Below are positions 52,052-61,503 of a DNA stretch of 64,000 bases, piece after piece. The notes beneath the pieces were generated by a model. It did no database searches, was not told the DNA's origin, and saw only the letters and a list, made by a program, of their open reading frames with translations. Numbering within the stretch: the stretch's first letter is position 1; each line of letters opens with the position of its first letter. Origin of the DNA: Sphingobium sp. DEHP117 (GTDB taxonomy: Bacteria; Pseudomonadota; Alphaproteobacteria; Sphingomonadales; Sphingomonadaceae); assembly GCF_030867385.1 (NCBI RefSeq), contig NZ_JAPFBJ010000002.1, forward strand, positions 907,001 to 971,000, given 5' to 3'. The translations under genes and the position numbers were made by a program.

Positions 52052-53029
52052 TCAGAAGCTCTTGCTGATCGAGCAGGCCGCAGGGCCGAGGATGACGACG
52101 AACAGCGTCGGCAGGATGAAGAGAATCAGCGGCACGGTCATGATCGCGGGGAGGCGCGCGGCCTTCTCTTCGGCGCGCATCATGCGCTCGTGCCGGAACT
52201 CGGCCGACAGGACGCGCAACGCCGAGGCGAGAGGCGTGCCGTACTTCTCGGTCTGGATCATCGTGGTGACGACGCCCTTCAAGGCTTCGAGGTTGACGCG
52301 ATTGGCCAGATTCTCGAAGGCCTGCCGTCGCTCGGTCAGGAAGGACAGCTCGATGGCGGTGAGCTGAAATTCGTCACCCAGTTCCGGGTAGGCGCGGCCC
52401 AGCTCCCTCGACACGCGGGCGAAGGCTGCGTCGACGGTTAGGCCCGCTTCGGCGCAGATAACGAGCAGATCAAGCGCGTCCGGCAGGCCCTTGCGGATCG
52501 CGGCGGAACGCTTGGTGATGAGGTTGGAAAGATAGATGTCCGGCGCCTTGTAGGCGGCGAGCAGGCAGGTGGCGAACGCCATGAAGCGCTTGAAATCGCT
52601 CCATTCCGGATATGCGCCAACCACATAGAGCATGAACGCCGCGAAGCCGCCTATGACGATGGGAAGCGCCATCCGCCCGAAGATGACGGCGACGGCAAGA
52701 TCCTTGGAGCGAATGCCGGCCTGCGCCAGCTTCTTTTGCGCGACCTGGAGCTGATCGTCCTGCAATACCTGCAGCTTTTTCAGCAGCAGGCGCATGAAAT
52801 CGGTGCTCTCGCGCTGGTGGACCAGCTTGGCGCGGCGCTTGGCGGTCGAGGCGGTGATGCCAGCCTTGAGCTGCTCGCGCCGCTCGTTGAGCGCCTTTAC
52901 CCGCTTGGTCATCGGGTCGCGCACCGTGGTCGCCATATACATGGCGAACAGCACCGCGAGCGTCGCGACGGCGGCGAGCAGGGTCGCGACATCCGCGCCG
53001 GTCATGCCAAAAAGGGTGCTGCCGGACAT
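52052..53029 (-). CDS. tadC: Tad pilus inner-membrane platform protein TadC
   Basis: The 325-residue protein belongs to the GspF/TadC group: an N-terminal helix (about 12-32), a cytoplasmic region, two helices (about 118-162), then LPDALDLLVICAEAGLTVDAAFARVSREL and the GTPLASALRVLS segment, and a C-terminal helix. It forms the inner-membrane platform with TadB for Flp pilus extension and retraction. It is the last gene of the operon, 4 bases after tadB. Confidence 0.93.
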   Translation of the reverse strand: MSGSTLFGMTGADVATLLAAVATLAVLFAMYMATTVRDPMTKRVKALNERREQLKAGITASTAKRRAKLVHQRESTDFMRLLLKKLQVLQDDQLQVAQKKLAQAGIRSKDLAVAVIFGRMALPIVIGGFAAFMLYVVGAYPEWSDFKRFMAFATCLLAAYKAPDIYLSNLITKRSAAIRKGLPDALDLLVICAEAGLTVDAAFARVSRELGRAYPELGDEFQLTAIELSFLTERRQAFENLANRVNLEALKGVVTTMIQTEKYGTPLASALRVLSAEFRHERMMRAEEKAARLPAIMTVPLILFILPTLFVVILGPAACSISKSF

Positions 53030-53033
53030 CGCG

Positions 53034-54029
53034 TCAGATCTCGAAGTTTATCATCTGGGCCATGATGAACACGCCGATGCCCATCCAGCACATGCCGCCG
53101 ATGCCGATCATCTGCATCAGGCTGAACCCGAACATGCCGTTGGGGTCCGGTGTGAAGAAGGGCGACATGTAGCTGTAGTTTATCGCGCTGATAAGGCCGA
53201 AGACGATGAACGGCAGCGAGCCGATAATCATGGCGGAGGCCTTGGATTCAGACGACATCGCGTTGATCTTGAGCTTCATCTGCGCGCGCTGGCGCAGCAC
53301 GGTCGCGAGGTTTGACAGCGTTTCGGCAAGGTTGCCGCCCGTCTCGCGCTGAATGTTGAGGGTGATGCAGAAGAACTGGAATTCGGGCGTACCGAGGCGT
53401 TCGGCCGTCTCGATCAGCGCCTGATCCATGGTCTTGCCGATCTTGATCCGCTCCGTCACCAGCTTGAACTCCTCGCCCACGGGGGCGGGAACCTCGGTCG
53501 AGACTATCGTGAGCGTCTCGGCGATCGGCAGGCCGGAGCGCAGGCCGCGCACCATCAGTTCCAGCGCGTCCGGGAAGTTCTGCGTGAACTTCTTGATGCG
53601 CCGGGCGATGACCATGCTGACATATTTGTGCGGCAGGCCAAGCCCGACGGCGGTGCCGACGAACAGCGCCGTAAGCGGCGACCAGCCACGCGTCAGGCCA
53701 AGGCCAGCCACGCCGGCGGTGAGCGCCGCGCAGGTCATCATATAGCCGTTGAGCGTCCATTTCTTGCCGGTCATACGCAGGCGCTTCGCCAGCTTTTCCG
53801 GATCGGGGATCAGCGAAGTAAAGGCGTTGGTCTTTTGGGTCGATGCGGAGGCGATCGCCTTGCGCATCCGCGCCTCGACCTGATTTTCGGCAGCGGCGCT
53901 GTGGCGCACCAGCACGGCGGAGAGGCGGCGCGACTGTGCCTTGCTGACGGACGGGCCGGAAAAGGCGAGCGCCAGCAGCATGAGCGCGCCGCCCACCATC
54001 ATCAGGAGAAGGATCAGTTTGGGATCCAT
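53034..54029 (-). CDS. tadB: Tad pilus inner-membrane platform protein TadB
   Basis: The 331-residue protein has an N-terminal helix (about 5-23), then two helices (about 95-135), the T2SSF domain with FPDALELMVRGLRSGLPIAETL and ETGGNLAETLSNLATVLRQR, and two C-terminal helices. It pairs with TadC. It starts only 37 bases after cpaE; tadA/cpaF, which in most loci lies exactly here, is absent. Confidence 0.93.
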   Translation of the reverse strand: MDPKLILLLMMVGGALMLLALAFSGPSVSKAQSRRLSAVLVRHSAAAENQVEARMRKAIASASTQKTNAFTSLIPDPEKLAKRLRMTGKKWTLNGYMMTCAALTAGVAGLGLTRGWSPLTALFVGTAVGLGLPHKYVSMVIARRIKKFTQNFPDALELMVRGLRSGLPIAETLTIVSTEVPAPVGEEFKLVTERIKIGKTMDQALIETAERLGTPEFQFFCITLNIQRETGGNLAETLSNLATVLRQRAQMKLKINAMSSESKASAMIIGSLPFIVFGLISAINYSYMSPFFTPDPNGMFGFSLMQMIGIGGMCWMGIGVFIMAQMINFEI

Positions 54030-54066
54030 GATGCTTTATCTGCGGCCCTCGTTTGCCATGGCCTGA

Positions 54067-55347
54067 TTATGCTTCCGTTTTCGCCTTGCCGCCCTTCTTG
54101 GGCAGCAGGTCCTTGAGTTCATTGAGCTTGCCGATCAGCGAGCCACCCTTCTTGGGTTCGGCAACGGTGCCGTCCGCGCCGCCAAGCTCCAGCACCTGGG
54201 TGAGCATGGTGCCACAGGCGCTGCCGAGCTTGCTGGCCTTCGAAACTTCGGCCAGTGTTTTGCCAAGCTTTGCGGCCTGCGCGGCGAGGCGCATGTCGTA
54301 GGGCAGGCTGACGTCGATCTTGCGTTCGATCGACTGCTCGAAATCCTTGCGGGATATTTCCAGCGCGTTGGCCTGAACCTTGTTCGCGACGACCAGCACC
54401 TTCATCTGCGGTGCGTTGGCGCGCAGCCAGGACAGCAGACGGATCGTGTCACGCGCGCCGGCGAGCGTGATTTCCGTTACCACGATGCCGACATTATAGT
54501 CGCCCATCAGCTGCGGGAACTGGATCAACATGTGGCGCGGCATATCGATGACGCTGGCGGCGAAGACGGTGCGGAATTCCTCTTCCAGCTGGTGGAAGGC
54601 GCCGCCGTCGGTCAGCATCGGCTGGTGGATTGGCGCTTCGGCCGAGAGCAGGGCGAGCTTGTCCGAGGCTTTCACCATCGCGCGCTCGATGAACAGCCCA
54701 TCGATGCGGCTGGGGTTTTCGATTGCGTCGATCAGGCCACGGCCCGGCTCAAGGTCCAGCGCCAGCGCACCTGTGCCGAAGTGCAGATCGAGGTCGAGCA
54801 GGGCAGTGGGTCGGTTCGCGGTTTCGGAGAGCATCCAGGCGAGCGAGGTCGCGACCGTGGACGCGCCGACGCCGCCACGGACACCGATGACGGCGGTGGC
54901 GATGTGGCTCTGTGTCTCGCCACCTTCAAGGCGCGGGGCAAGGAATGCCGCCTGCGCTGCCGAGAAGGCATCGCGCACATGCTCGGCATTCAGCGGCTTC
55001 AACAGATAGTCCTGGATGCCGCTGGCCAGCAGATCGCGATAGAGACGGACATCGTTCACCAGCCCGCAGGCGATGACGATGGTGCCGGGCTCGCAGACCT
55101 CGGCAAGTCCGTTGATGTCATTGAGCGGGTCGATCGATTCCGACATGTCGACCAACAGCACATGGGGGCTGGCACTGACCGAAAGCGATTGGACCGCGTT
55201 GCGCAGGCCGCCCTTGTAGACGCGCTCGGCATCCCAGCCCATTTCGACCGCCACGGAGCGGAGGATGGCGGCGGTGCTGTCGTCACACGCATAGGCCTGA
55301 AACATGTCGCGCCCGGCGCCCAGACCCATTTTGAAGGGAGCGTTCAT
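54067..55347 (-). CDS. cpaE: Tad pilus localisation ATPase CpaE/TadZ
   Basis: The 426-residue protein has an N-terminal atypical receiver-like domain (about 20-135, with LLVDMSESIDPLND and KPLNAEHVRDAF), then a ParA/MinD-type ATPase domain with the deviant Walker A GVRGGVGASTVA (near 152-163) and LLDLDLHFGTGALALDL. A Lys-rich tail follows. CpaE/TadZ marks the pole and places the Tad apparatus. It starts 4 bases after cpaD. Confidence 0.92.
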   Translation of the reverse strand: MNAPFKMGLGAGRDMFQAYACDDSTAAILRSVAVEMGWDAERVYKGGLRNAVQSLSVSASPHVLLVDMSESIDPLNDINGLAEVCEPGTIVIACGLVNDVRLYRDLLASGIQDYLLKPLNAEHVRDAFSAAQAAFLAPRLEGGETQSHIATAVIGVRGGVGASTVATSLAWMLSETANRPTALLDLDLHFGTGALALDLEPGRGLIDAIENPSRIDGLFIERAMVKASDKLALLSAEAPIHQPMLTDGGAFHQLEEEFRTVFAASVIDMPRHMLIQFPQLMGDYNVGIVVTEITLAGARDTIRLLSWLRANAPQMKVLVVANKVQANALEISRKDFEQSIERKIDVSLPYDMRLAAQAAKLGKTLAEVSKASKLGSACGTMLTQVLELGGADGTVAEPKKGGSLIGKLNELKDLLPKKGGKAKTEA

Positions 55348-55350
55348 GGA

Positions 55351-55989
55351 TCAGTTTCCTCCGAGGCTGACGAGGCCGCCCGCACCGGTGGTCGGTTTGG
55401 CCTGCATATCCTTGATCGCGCGGTTGGCGGTAGCGGTGCGCAGGCCGTCATTGCTTTCGGTCTGGCCGCGCACGAGGTCTTCCGGGTTGGCGACCATCGC
55501 GGCAATGTTGCTGTTTATCGCGCAGCCGAAGTTGGAGCTGGTACCGCCGGACATCGAGTTTTCCTGCTTAGTGCTCCAGTCGGGGCAGCCGGGGACCGAG
55601 GCGGTCGCGCGGCGCACGACGAGGCGGACGGAGCCATATGGCGGCGTTCCTGCGGTAACTGCACTATCGTCCTTTATCAGCATACCGCGCTTGCCCAGCA
55701 CATCGGCAATATCGGCACGGGCGGCAGACGATGCGCCATCAGCGATCATCACGCTGTCGCCATAGCCAACGCTGAGAGAATCGAGCCAGCCGTTGAGGCG
55801 CTCCTTCTCCGCGTTCGAGACGCCCGCGTCGCTGTCTGCGCGCAGGTCCATCACGAAGCTGGTGTAGCTGACGACGGGCTGATGCACGGATTCGACGGAG
55901 CGATTGCCTGTCGACTCGGCGTTGCAGGCCGCCAGCGGCAGCGCCGCCAGGGCGAGGAGGAGGAAGGGGCGTGAGTGGAGGTTACGCAT
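55351..55989 (-). CDS. cpaD: Tad pilus lipoprotein CpaD
   Basis: The 212-residue lipoprotein has the signal MRNLHSRPFLLLALAALPLAAC (lipobox LAAC) and the CpaD pattern: a C-terminal part with CPDWS...SNFGCAINSNIAAMVANPEDLVRGQ. CpaD is an outer-membrane-associated partner of the secretin. It lies between the secretin and cpaE genes. Confidence 0.92.
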   Translation of the reverse strand: MRNLHSRPFLLLALAALPLAACNAESTGNRSVESVHQPVVSYTSFVMDLRADSDAGVSNAEKERLNGWLDSLSVGYGDSVMIADGASSAARADIADVLGKRGMLIKDDSAVTAGTPPYGSVRLVVRRATASVPGCPDWSTKQENSMSGGTSSNFGCAINSNIAAMVANPEDLVRGQTESNDGLRTATANRAIKDMQAKPTTGAGGLVSLGGN

Positions 55990-56006
55990 GGCTGTGGTCC
56001 TTCCCG

Positions 56007-57641
56007 TCAGAATGTGAAGCCCGGCCCAACGGCCTCGGCAGAGGCGGTGCGGGCGGCCTTGCGCTTGGTTTCCGAAGGCGCGGGAGCTGGGGTGGCTGCT
56101 GCCTGCGGCGCGCCCGACGGGTTGGCGGGCTGCTGGCCGGAGGGGGCGACGGAAGGCATGGGCCGCTTGCCGCCACTCACGCCATCAGACCCTTTTTGCA
56201 GCAGCAGACCCTGCAGCTCGGTGGCGTTGCGGAAGCCGTCTGTCGGCAGGCGCACGTCGCTGGCGTTGATCGGCTTGACCAGATAGGGGGTGACGACGAT
56301 CACGAGCTCAGTCTCGTCGCGCAGGAAGCGGCGCGATTTGAACAGGCTGCCGAGGATCGGCACATTGCCGATACCGGGTACCTTGTTGATGTTGTTCGAG
56401 GTGTCGTTGCTGAGCAGCCCAGCAATCATAAAGGACTGACCGGAGCCGAGTTCCACAGAAGTTTCCGCCGTGCGGGTCTTAAGGGCAGGGACACCGCTGG
56501 TGGCCACAGAGAAATCGAGCGAGGAAACGGTCGGCCGCACGCGCAGCGAGATGCGCCCGTCCGCCAGCACCACCGGTGTGAACGAGAGCTGCACGCCATA
56601 CTGCTTGAACTCGTAGCTCGCACCATTGTTGTTGCCGTTAAATACTTGATACGGATATTCGCCGCCCGCGAGGAAGCTCGCCGTCTCTCCTGAAAGCGAG
56701 GTGAGGTTGGGCTGAGCGAGCGTGGTGGCCAGGCCGCTGACCTCTGCGAGATCGAGCGCGGCGAGAATATTTATGCCGAACAGCTTGGTGTCGGCGGCGA
56801 TGGAGGTAGCCCCCGATAGCGGATTGACTGCGGAGCCGATTGCTTCTTTAGCCGTTCGAAATAAGCCGGTGTTGGGGTCTATGGCGTAACCCTGCGCTGG
56901 TTGCAGGCCATTGCCTACACCAAGCGGTCCGCCAGGCGCCCATTGGCCATTGATGAAACTGCGTCCCTGACCGACGCCGAATTTGAAGCCGCCGCTTGCG
57001 TCTGATGTGACAATGTTGTTGCCAATCTGGTGCAGCAGATTGCGGCTGACCTCGGCGATCTTGACCTGCAGATTGACCTGAAGCGGCGTCGCGGTGCGCA
57101 GGCGGCTCACCACTGTCACCGAAGGCGTGCCGCCCGCCGTGGGGGCGGAGAAGGCCTGAACGAGGCGCTCTGCCTCGGCGGCGTCTTCCGGTGCCTTCAC
57201 CGTGCCGGTAAGCAGAATGAGGCCATTCATCTTGGAGACGGTGATGTCCGAATCCGGCATGGCGAGCTTCAGCATCTGGTCGATGCTGGTGAGGTTGTTG
57301 CCGACGCGGATCAGGCCGCTCCACAACACGCGGCCCCCCGCCGTCGTGGCGGAAATATTGGTTTCACCCGCACCCTTGGCGAGGATGTAGATCTGGTTCT
57401 GGGAGCGGACATGCACGTCTGCCACGGCCGGGTTGGCGACGACGACATCGGTCATCTGGCCGGGCAGGTTGATGACGCGGCTGGTGCCGACCGACATCAG
57501 TATGACGCCGCTGTCCGCCGATTTCGCGGCCTCGGGCGCGGCGCCAGCGATGCCGGCGGGCGCAATCAGGCTGGCGCTGGCCAGCAGCAGCGCGCTGGCG
57601 AGCGTGCCGGCCTTGCGCAAGGATGGGCGGGTATTGGTCAT
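56007..57641 (-). CDS. cpaC: Tad pilus secretin CpaC/RcpA
   Basis: The 544-residue protein has a signal peptide, a pilus-secretin N-domain with GTSRVINLPGQMTDVVVANPAVADV (near 52-76), a BON-like part (about 125-165) and the secretin core with LAQPNLTSLSGETASFLAGGEYPY and GQSFMIAGLLS. It forms the outer-membrane ring. The C-terminal tail is Pro/Ala-rich (about 490-544). One base separates it from cpaB. Confidence 0.94.
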   Translation of the reverse strand: MTNTRPSLRKAGTLASALLLASASLIAPAGIAGAAPEAAKSADSGVILMSVGTSRVINLPGQMTDVVVANPAVADVHVRSQNQIYILAKGAGETNISATTAGGRVLWSGLIRVGNNLTSIDQMLKLAMPDSDITVSKMNGLILLTGTVKAPEDAAEAERLVQAFSAPTAGGTPSVTVVSRLRTATPLQVNLQVKIAEVSRNLLHQIGNNIVTSDASGGFKFGVGQGRSFINGQWAPGGPLGVGNGLQPAQGYAIDPNTGLFRTAKEAIGSAVNPLSGATSIAADTKLFGINILAALDLAEVSGLATTLAQPNLTSLSGETASFLAGGEYPYQVFNGNNNGASYEFKQYGVQLSFTPVVLADGRISLRVRPTVSSLDFSVATSGVPALKTRTAETSVELGSGQSFMIAGLLSNDTSNNINKVPGIGNVPILGSLFKSRRFLRDETELVIVVTPYLVKPINASDVRLPTDGFRNATELQGLLLQKGSDGVSGGKRPMPSVAPSGQQPANPSGAPQAAATPAPAPSETKRKAARTASAEAVGPGFTF

Positions 57642-57642
57642 C

Positions 57643-58617
57643 TCAATTTCCCCTGATCTCTACCTGCTCGATCGAGCCGCCATGCGACACGCGAACGATG
57701 GCGCCCACTTGCGGCACTACCTTGCGCGGTGGCATCGAGCGCCGGGCGAAGCGCGAAACGTCGCCGCCCGTGGAATAGCCCGACGGGCCATCCTGTGGGC
57801 GGGATGCGATGGTGGTAAGGGCGCGCTTTTCGGCACCGGGATCGTTGCCGTTGGGCAGGTTGACGTTGCCATTGGCGATGGCGGCATCCAGATCCTGCTT
57901 GGTGTCTGCAAGCGCGCGCAGCGTGAGCGAAATCTGCCCGATCGTCTGCGACACAGCGATTTTCTCGGCGATGCGCGGCGTGACTTCCAGCGTAACGTTG
58001 GTGAAGGTGCGGACATCGGGCTTGCCCGCGTCGTCCATCGCGTTGGTGCGCTGGTCGGTGGCCAGCACGCGCAGGTTGCGCACGATCGTCTCGCTGACGC
58101 GCAGCGGGTTGTTGGCATCGTCGCCATTGACGGTCTGCGTCACGAGCACGTCGACGCGGTCACCGGGGAAGATGAAGCCAGCGACCGAGCTCTGCATGTT
58201 GACCGGCACCGTGACGGCGCGCATGCCCGGGCCGAGGGCGGCGGCGAGGAAGCCGCGCTCACCCGGCATGATCAGCGCGCCGCGCGTTGCGGGCTGACCG
58301 GCGGTCACGGTGTTGCGTACAACCGCGCCCTGCAGCGACTGCGGGTCTGCCTTGCCTTGCAGATAATAGGCTTCCTCAACGAGGTCCTTGGGCCAGGGCT
58401 GAAAACGGAAGCTCTCTGCATCGATGATCGTGCCGACGGGCAGCGCCTTGGTGGCGACCAGTACCTGCGGGCCATCGAGCGCCTGCTGCGGCACGGCGGC
58501 TGCCGTCGCCTGAGGGGCGGGCGCCTGCGTGTCGCTGAACATGGAGCGGGCCATCAGCGCCGCCGCCACCGCGATCACGAGCGCACCAACCAGCAGTGCA
58601 GCTTTTTTCATATCCAT
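57643..58617 (-). CDS. cpaB: Tad pilus assembly protein CpaB/RcpC
   Basis: The 324-residue protein has one N-terminal helix (about 5-25), a Gln/Ala/Pro-rich linker, an SAF domain (about 50-115, VLVATKALPVGTIIDAESFRFQPWP) and the RcpC domain with VNMQSSVAGFIFPGDRVDVLVTQ. It links the secretin to peptidoglycan or pilus glycan. Met3 (58611) is an alternative start. Confidence 0.93.
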   Translation of the reverse strand: MDMKKAALLVGALVIAVAAALMARSMFSDTQAPAPQATAAAVPQQALDGPQVLVATKALPVGTIIDAESFRFQPWPKDLVEEAYYLQGKADPQSLQGAVVRNTVTAGQPATRGALIMPGERGFLAAALGPGMRAVTVPVNMQSSVAGFIFPGDRVDVLVTQTVNGDDANNPLRVSETIVRNLRVLATDQRTNAMDDAGKPDVRTFTNVTLEVTPRIAEKIAVSQTIGQISLTLRALADTKQDLDAAIANGNVNLPNGNDPGAEKRALTTIASRPQDGPSGYSTGGDVSRFARRSMPPRKVVPQVGAIVRVSHGGSIEQVEIRGN

Positions 58618-58668
58618 GACGAACCTCGTCCTCCAAGCCCGGAAAAGCCGGTTTTCCGTGCGCAGTTG

Positions 58669-59142
58669 TTACGCAAAATGGTAAATAATCCGTTCACCAA
58701 CCAGCCACATCGCCGCGAACGATATGGCAACCCCGTAAGGGATCTCTGGTTGGCCGAGCCTGCGGTTCATGCGGTGATGGACCACAGTCACCAGCGTGAC
58801 CACGCCGCCGACCACGGACATGAGCAGCAGAAGGAAGCCCAGCGCCTGCCACGGGAACCACAGCGCAACCGCCGCCAAGAGCTTAACATCGCCGCCGCCC
58901 ATCATGCCAAGCGCGAACAGGGCAGCGAATATGCCGAACATGCCGATGCCCATGCCGACCTGGAGCGCCATGTCGGGCCAGGCAGGAATGCCGCTGGCCA
59001 GCCAATAGAGCGGCGCGAGCAATGCGATCGCGAGGTTCAGCCGGTTGGAGATGATGCGGGCGCGGATATCGGTGACAGCGGCGGCCACCAGCAATACCGC
59101 CAGTGCGCTCAGCAAGACTATCCTGATAATTTCCCCGCTCAT
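58669..59142 (-). CDS. cpaA: Prepilin peptidase CpaA/TadV (A24)
   Basis: The 157-residue membrane protease has the two catalytic Asp motifs: AAVTDIRARII near residue 24 and GGGDVKLLAAV near 88 (GxGD). It has about five membrane helices and no methyltransferase domain, as in TadV. It would cut Flp prepilin; no pilin gene is in this window. It is the first gene of the operon and is divergent from the alpha/beta hydrolase, with only 19 bases between. Confidence 0.93.
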   Translation of the reverse strand: MSGEIIRIVLLSALAVLLVAAAVTDIRARIISNRLNLAIALLAPLYWLASGIPAWPDMALQVGMGIGMFGIFAALFALGMMGGGDVKLLAAVALWFPWQALGFLLLLMSVVGGVVTLVTVVHHRMNRRLGQPEIPYGVAISFAAMWLVGERIIYHFA

Positions 59143-59161
59143 GCTCGCAGGTCTAGACGCA

Positions 59162-60136
59162 ATGCCTTACCAACTCGTAAACAGCGCGTTAATGCGACTG
59201 GCCATGCCGATAGATGACGCCATGATGGAGAGCTGGCCCGCGCCCGACGGATGGCCATTGCGGCGCGTGCGGTTGGCGGGGCAGGGGAAGCCACGCGGTT
59301 GTCTGCTGTTTCTCGGTGGGCGGGCCGATCACATCGAAAAATATGACGAGGCGCTGGCCGGCTGGGCAGAGCAGGGCTGGTCGGTGGAGAGTGTGGACTG
59401 GCGCGGGCAGGGCGGCTCCGGGCGGCTTATCGCGGGCAGTGCGCTGGGCCATGCGGAAGATTTTGCCGCCTGGCTGGAGGATATCGAAGCCTATGCGCGC
59501 GACTGGCGGGTGCGGACTGAGGGGCAGGGGCCGCATGTGATCGTCGCGCATTCGATGGGCGGACACCTTGTGCTGCGCGCGCTTGCCGAAGGGCGGATAG
59601 CGGCGGATGCGGTGGCGCTGGTCGCGCCGATGCTGGGCATCCATACCGGTGGGTTGCCGCATTGGCTCGCTGGAGGAATTGCGGCGGCGGCCTGCGCGCT
59701 CGGCCTGGGGAAGCGGGGTGTGGGGCGGGTGCGCTCTGCCCTGCGGGTGGACGAGGGCGCGACCTTGCCGACGATACTCACCCACGACCGGGAGCGCCTG
59801 TTGCGCGAGGCGCGGTTCGAAATGGAGCGGCCTGATATTGCGCTCGACACGCCGACCTGGGGATGGCTGCGCGCTGCGAGCCGCTCCATGCGGTTGCTGA
59901 TGCGGCCCGGTGTGCTGGAGGTCGTGCGGGTGCCGTTGCTCATCCTGGCCAGCGAAGGGGACGCGGTGGTTTCTACCCCTGCGATCCTGCGCGCGGCGGC
60001 GCGGATACCGGGCGCGCAAACCCATGTCTATGGCGCTGACGTCGCGCATGAGATATTGCGCGAGGTGGATGCGGTGCGTGACGATGCGCTGGCCCGGATC
60101 GACGCCTTTTTCGCAGAGCATTGCCCCCGCCCATGA
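59162..60136 (+). CDS. Alpha/beta hydrolase, lysophospholipase/monoacylglycerol lipase-like
   Basis: From ATG 59162 the product has 324 residues. Landmarks are FLGGRADHIEKYDEAL (oxyanion-strand region), DWRGQGGSGR, IVAHSMGGH with the nucleophile Ser (GxSxG variant H-S-M-G-G), LILASEGDAVVS with the acid Asp, and VAHEILRE with the catalytic His. The pattern fits PldB-type lipases. Starts at 59192 or 59204 are also possible, and the first residues are not family-like. The stop overlaps the DAO-type gene by ATGA. Confidence 0.85.
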   Translation: MPYQLVNSALMRLAMPIDDAMMESWPAPDGWPLRRVRLAGQGKPRGCLLFLGGRADHIEKYDEALAGWAEQGWSVESVDWRGQGGSGRLIAGSALGHAEDFAAWLEDIEAYARDWRVRTEGQGPHVIVAHSMGGHLVLRALAEGRIAADAVALVAPMLGIHTGGLPHWLAGGIAAAACALGLGKRGVGRVRSALRVDEGATLPTILTHDRERLLREARFEMERPDIALDTPTWGWLRAASRSMRLLMRPGVLEVVRVPLLILASEGDAVVSTPAILRAAARIPGAQTHVYGADVAHEILREVDAVRDDALARIDAFFAEHCPRP

Positions 60137-61272
60137 CCCTGCCTGCCAACCGCTATGACGCCGTGATCATCGGCGCCGGGATGGCGGGCGCCAGCCTTGG
60201 GGCGGAGCTGGCGGGGCATATGTCTGTGCTGGTGGTCGAGGCCGAGGCACAGCCCGGCTATCATGCCACCGGGCGGTCTGTCGCCTTCTGGACGGAAAGC
60301 TATGGCGGGCCGCGCGTCCGCCCGCTTACCCGCGCGTCATACCCGCTGCTTGCCAGCCCGGACCCGGACTTTGCCGGGCACGGTTTCCTGACCCCGCGTG
60401 GCGCGTTGCATATCGGCCGGGTGGGGGACGCGGCGCTGCGCGATGCCATGATCGGCACCTTTGCCGACGATGCGTTGTTCGCGCGCGTGGATGGGGAGGC
60501 GCTGAAGGCAGGGGTGCCCGGCCTGCGCGCGGAGTGGACCGTTGGCCTTGCCGAACCGAATACGTGCGACATCGATGTCGCCGCGCTGCATGAGGCGTAT
60601 TTACGGCGGCTGCGCCGGCTCGGCGGCGTGGTGACGTGTTCATCCCGGTTCGAGGGCGCGTGCGCGCTGCCCGGAGGTGGCTGGAGCGTGCGTCTCGCCA
60701 GCGGGGAGGAGGTGCGCGCGGGGCTGCTGATCAACGCTGCGGGGGCGTGGGCTGACGATGTTGCGAAGCGGAGCGGCGTGCGCGGGCTGGGCATCCGGCC
60801 TTTGCTGCGCACGGTGGTTCAGCTGCGGGTTGACCCGGCAGCGCCCGATCACCTGCCACTGGTGCTCGACCTTGCCGAAAGCTTTTATTTCAAGCCGATT
60901 GGCGGCGGGCGGCTGTGGCTTACCCCGCATGATGAGCAGCCCGCCGAGCCGGGCGATGTCGCGCCTGACGAGCTGGACGTTGCCATTGCGATCGATCGGC
61001 TAAGCCAGGTGGTGGACTGGCGCGTGGAGGCGGTGGAACGCAAATGGGCGGGCTTGCGCAGCTTCGCGCCGGATCGGCTGCCGGTTTACGGACGAGACGC
61101 GGATGTGCGCGGCTTCTTCTGGTTTGCGGGGCAGGGAGGCTTCGGCATACAGACCGCCCCCGCTGCGGCGCGGCTGGCAGCGGCGTTGATCCTGGGGGTG
61201 GAAGATTTGCTCATCGCCGGCATCGATACGAAGATTTACACTCCGGAGCGCTTTTCAGCTTGCGGGGCTTGA
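60133..61272 (+). CDS. FAD-dependent oxidoreductase of the DAO (glycine/D-amino acid oxidase) family
   Basis: From ATG 60133 (ATGA overlap with the hydrolase stop) the product has 379 residues. It has DAVIIGAGMAGASLGAEL (FAD site near residue 13), GYHATGRSVAFWTESYGG, INAAGAWADDVA and a C-terminal FWFAGQGGFGIQTAPA, all DAO-family landmarks. It probably oxidises an amine or amino acid, with transfer to quinone or oxygen; the substrate is not known. The TTG at 60121 is a less likely start. Confidence 0.87.
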   Translation: MTLPANRYDAVIIGAGMAGASLGAELAGHMSVLVVEAEAQPGYHATGRSVAFWTESYGGPRVRPLTRASYPLLASPDPDFAGHGFLTPRGALHIGRVGDAALRDAMIGTFADDALFARVDGEALKAGVPGLRAEWTVGLAEPNTCDIDVAALHEAYLRRLRRLGGVVTCSSRFEGACALPGGGWSVRLASGEEVRAGLLINAAGAWADDVAKRSGVRGLGIRPLLRTVVQLRVDPAAPDHLPLVLDLAESFYFKPIGGGRLWLTPHDEQPAEPGDVAPDELDVAIAIDRLSQVVDWRVEAVERKWAGLRSFAPDRLPVYGRDADVRGFFWFAGQGGFGIQTAPAAARLAAALILGVEDLLIAGIDTKIYTPERFSACGA

Positions 61273-61317
61273 GCCGTGCGATAGGCTGCGCAGCGCAACA
61301 CTTGCGGAGTTGGGATC

Positions 61318-61488
61318 ATGGCGCACAAGTTTGTGATCGAGCAGAACAAGGCGGGCGAATATGTCGCCAAATTCAAATACAACGCCGAAGTCATCTTCTG
61401 GACCGAAGGCTACAAGAGCAAGGCTTCGGCGAAAAATGCCATCGAATCGATTCTCAAGAACGGGCCGGGCGCGCCGATCGAGGAATAA
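61318..61488 (+). CDS. Small DUF1508 (YegP-like) protein
   Basis: A 56-residue frame starts at ATG 61318, with CGGAG about 10 bases upstream. The product has KFVIEQNKAGEYVAKFKYN followed by WTEGYKSKASAKNAIESI, which is one complete DUF1508 unit: a beta-hairpin, then the GY-x-SKA-A-NAI-S helix. E. coli YegP has two such units. The function is unknown. It is too short for most ORF lists but has clear coding character. Confidence 0.88.
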   Translation: MAHKFVIEQNKAGEYVAKFKYNAEVIFWTEGYKSKASAKNAIESILKNGPGAPIEE

Positions 61489-61503
61489 GCGAGGCCGGAC
61501 TGC

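Noticed and set aside
54532..55974. Plus-strand frame (480 codons) opposite cpaE and cpaD
   Set aside because: It is a shadow of two recognised genes.
57433..59217. Long plus-strand frame (594 codons) opposite cpaB, cpaC and cpaA
   Set aside because: It spans three well-supported minus-strand Tad genes and has shadow-type composition.
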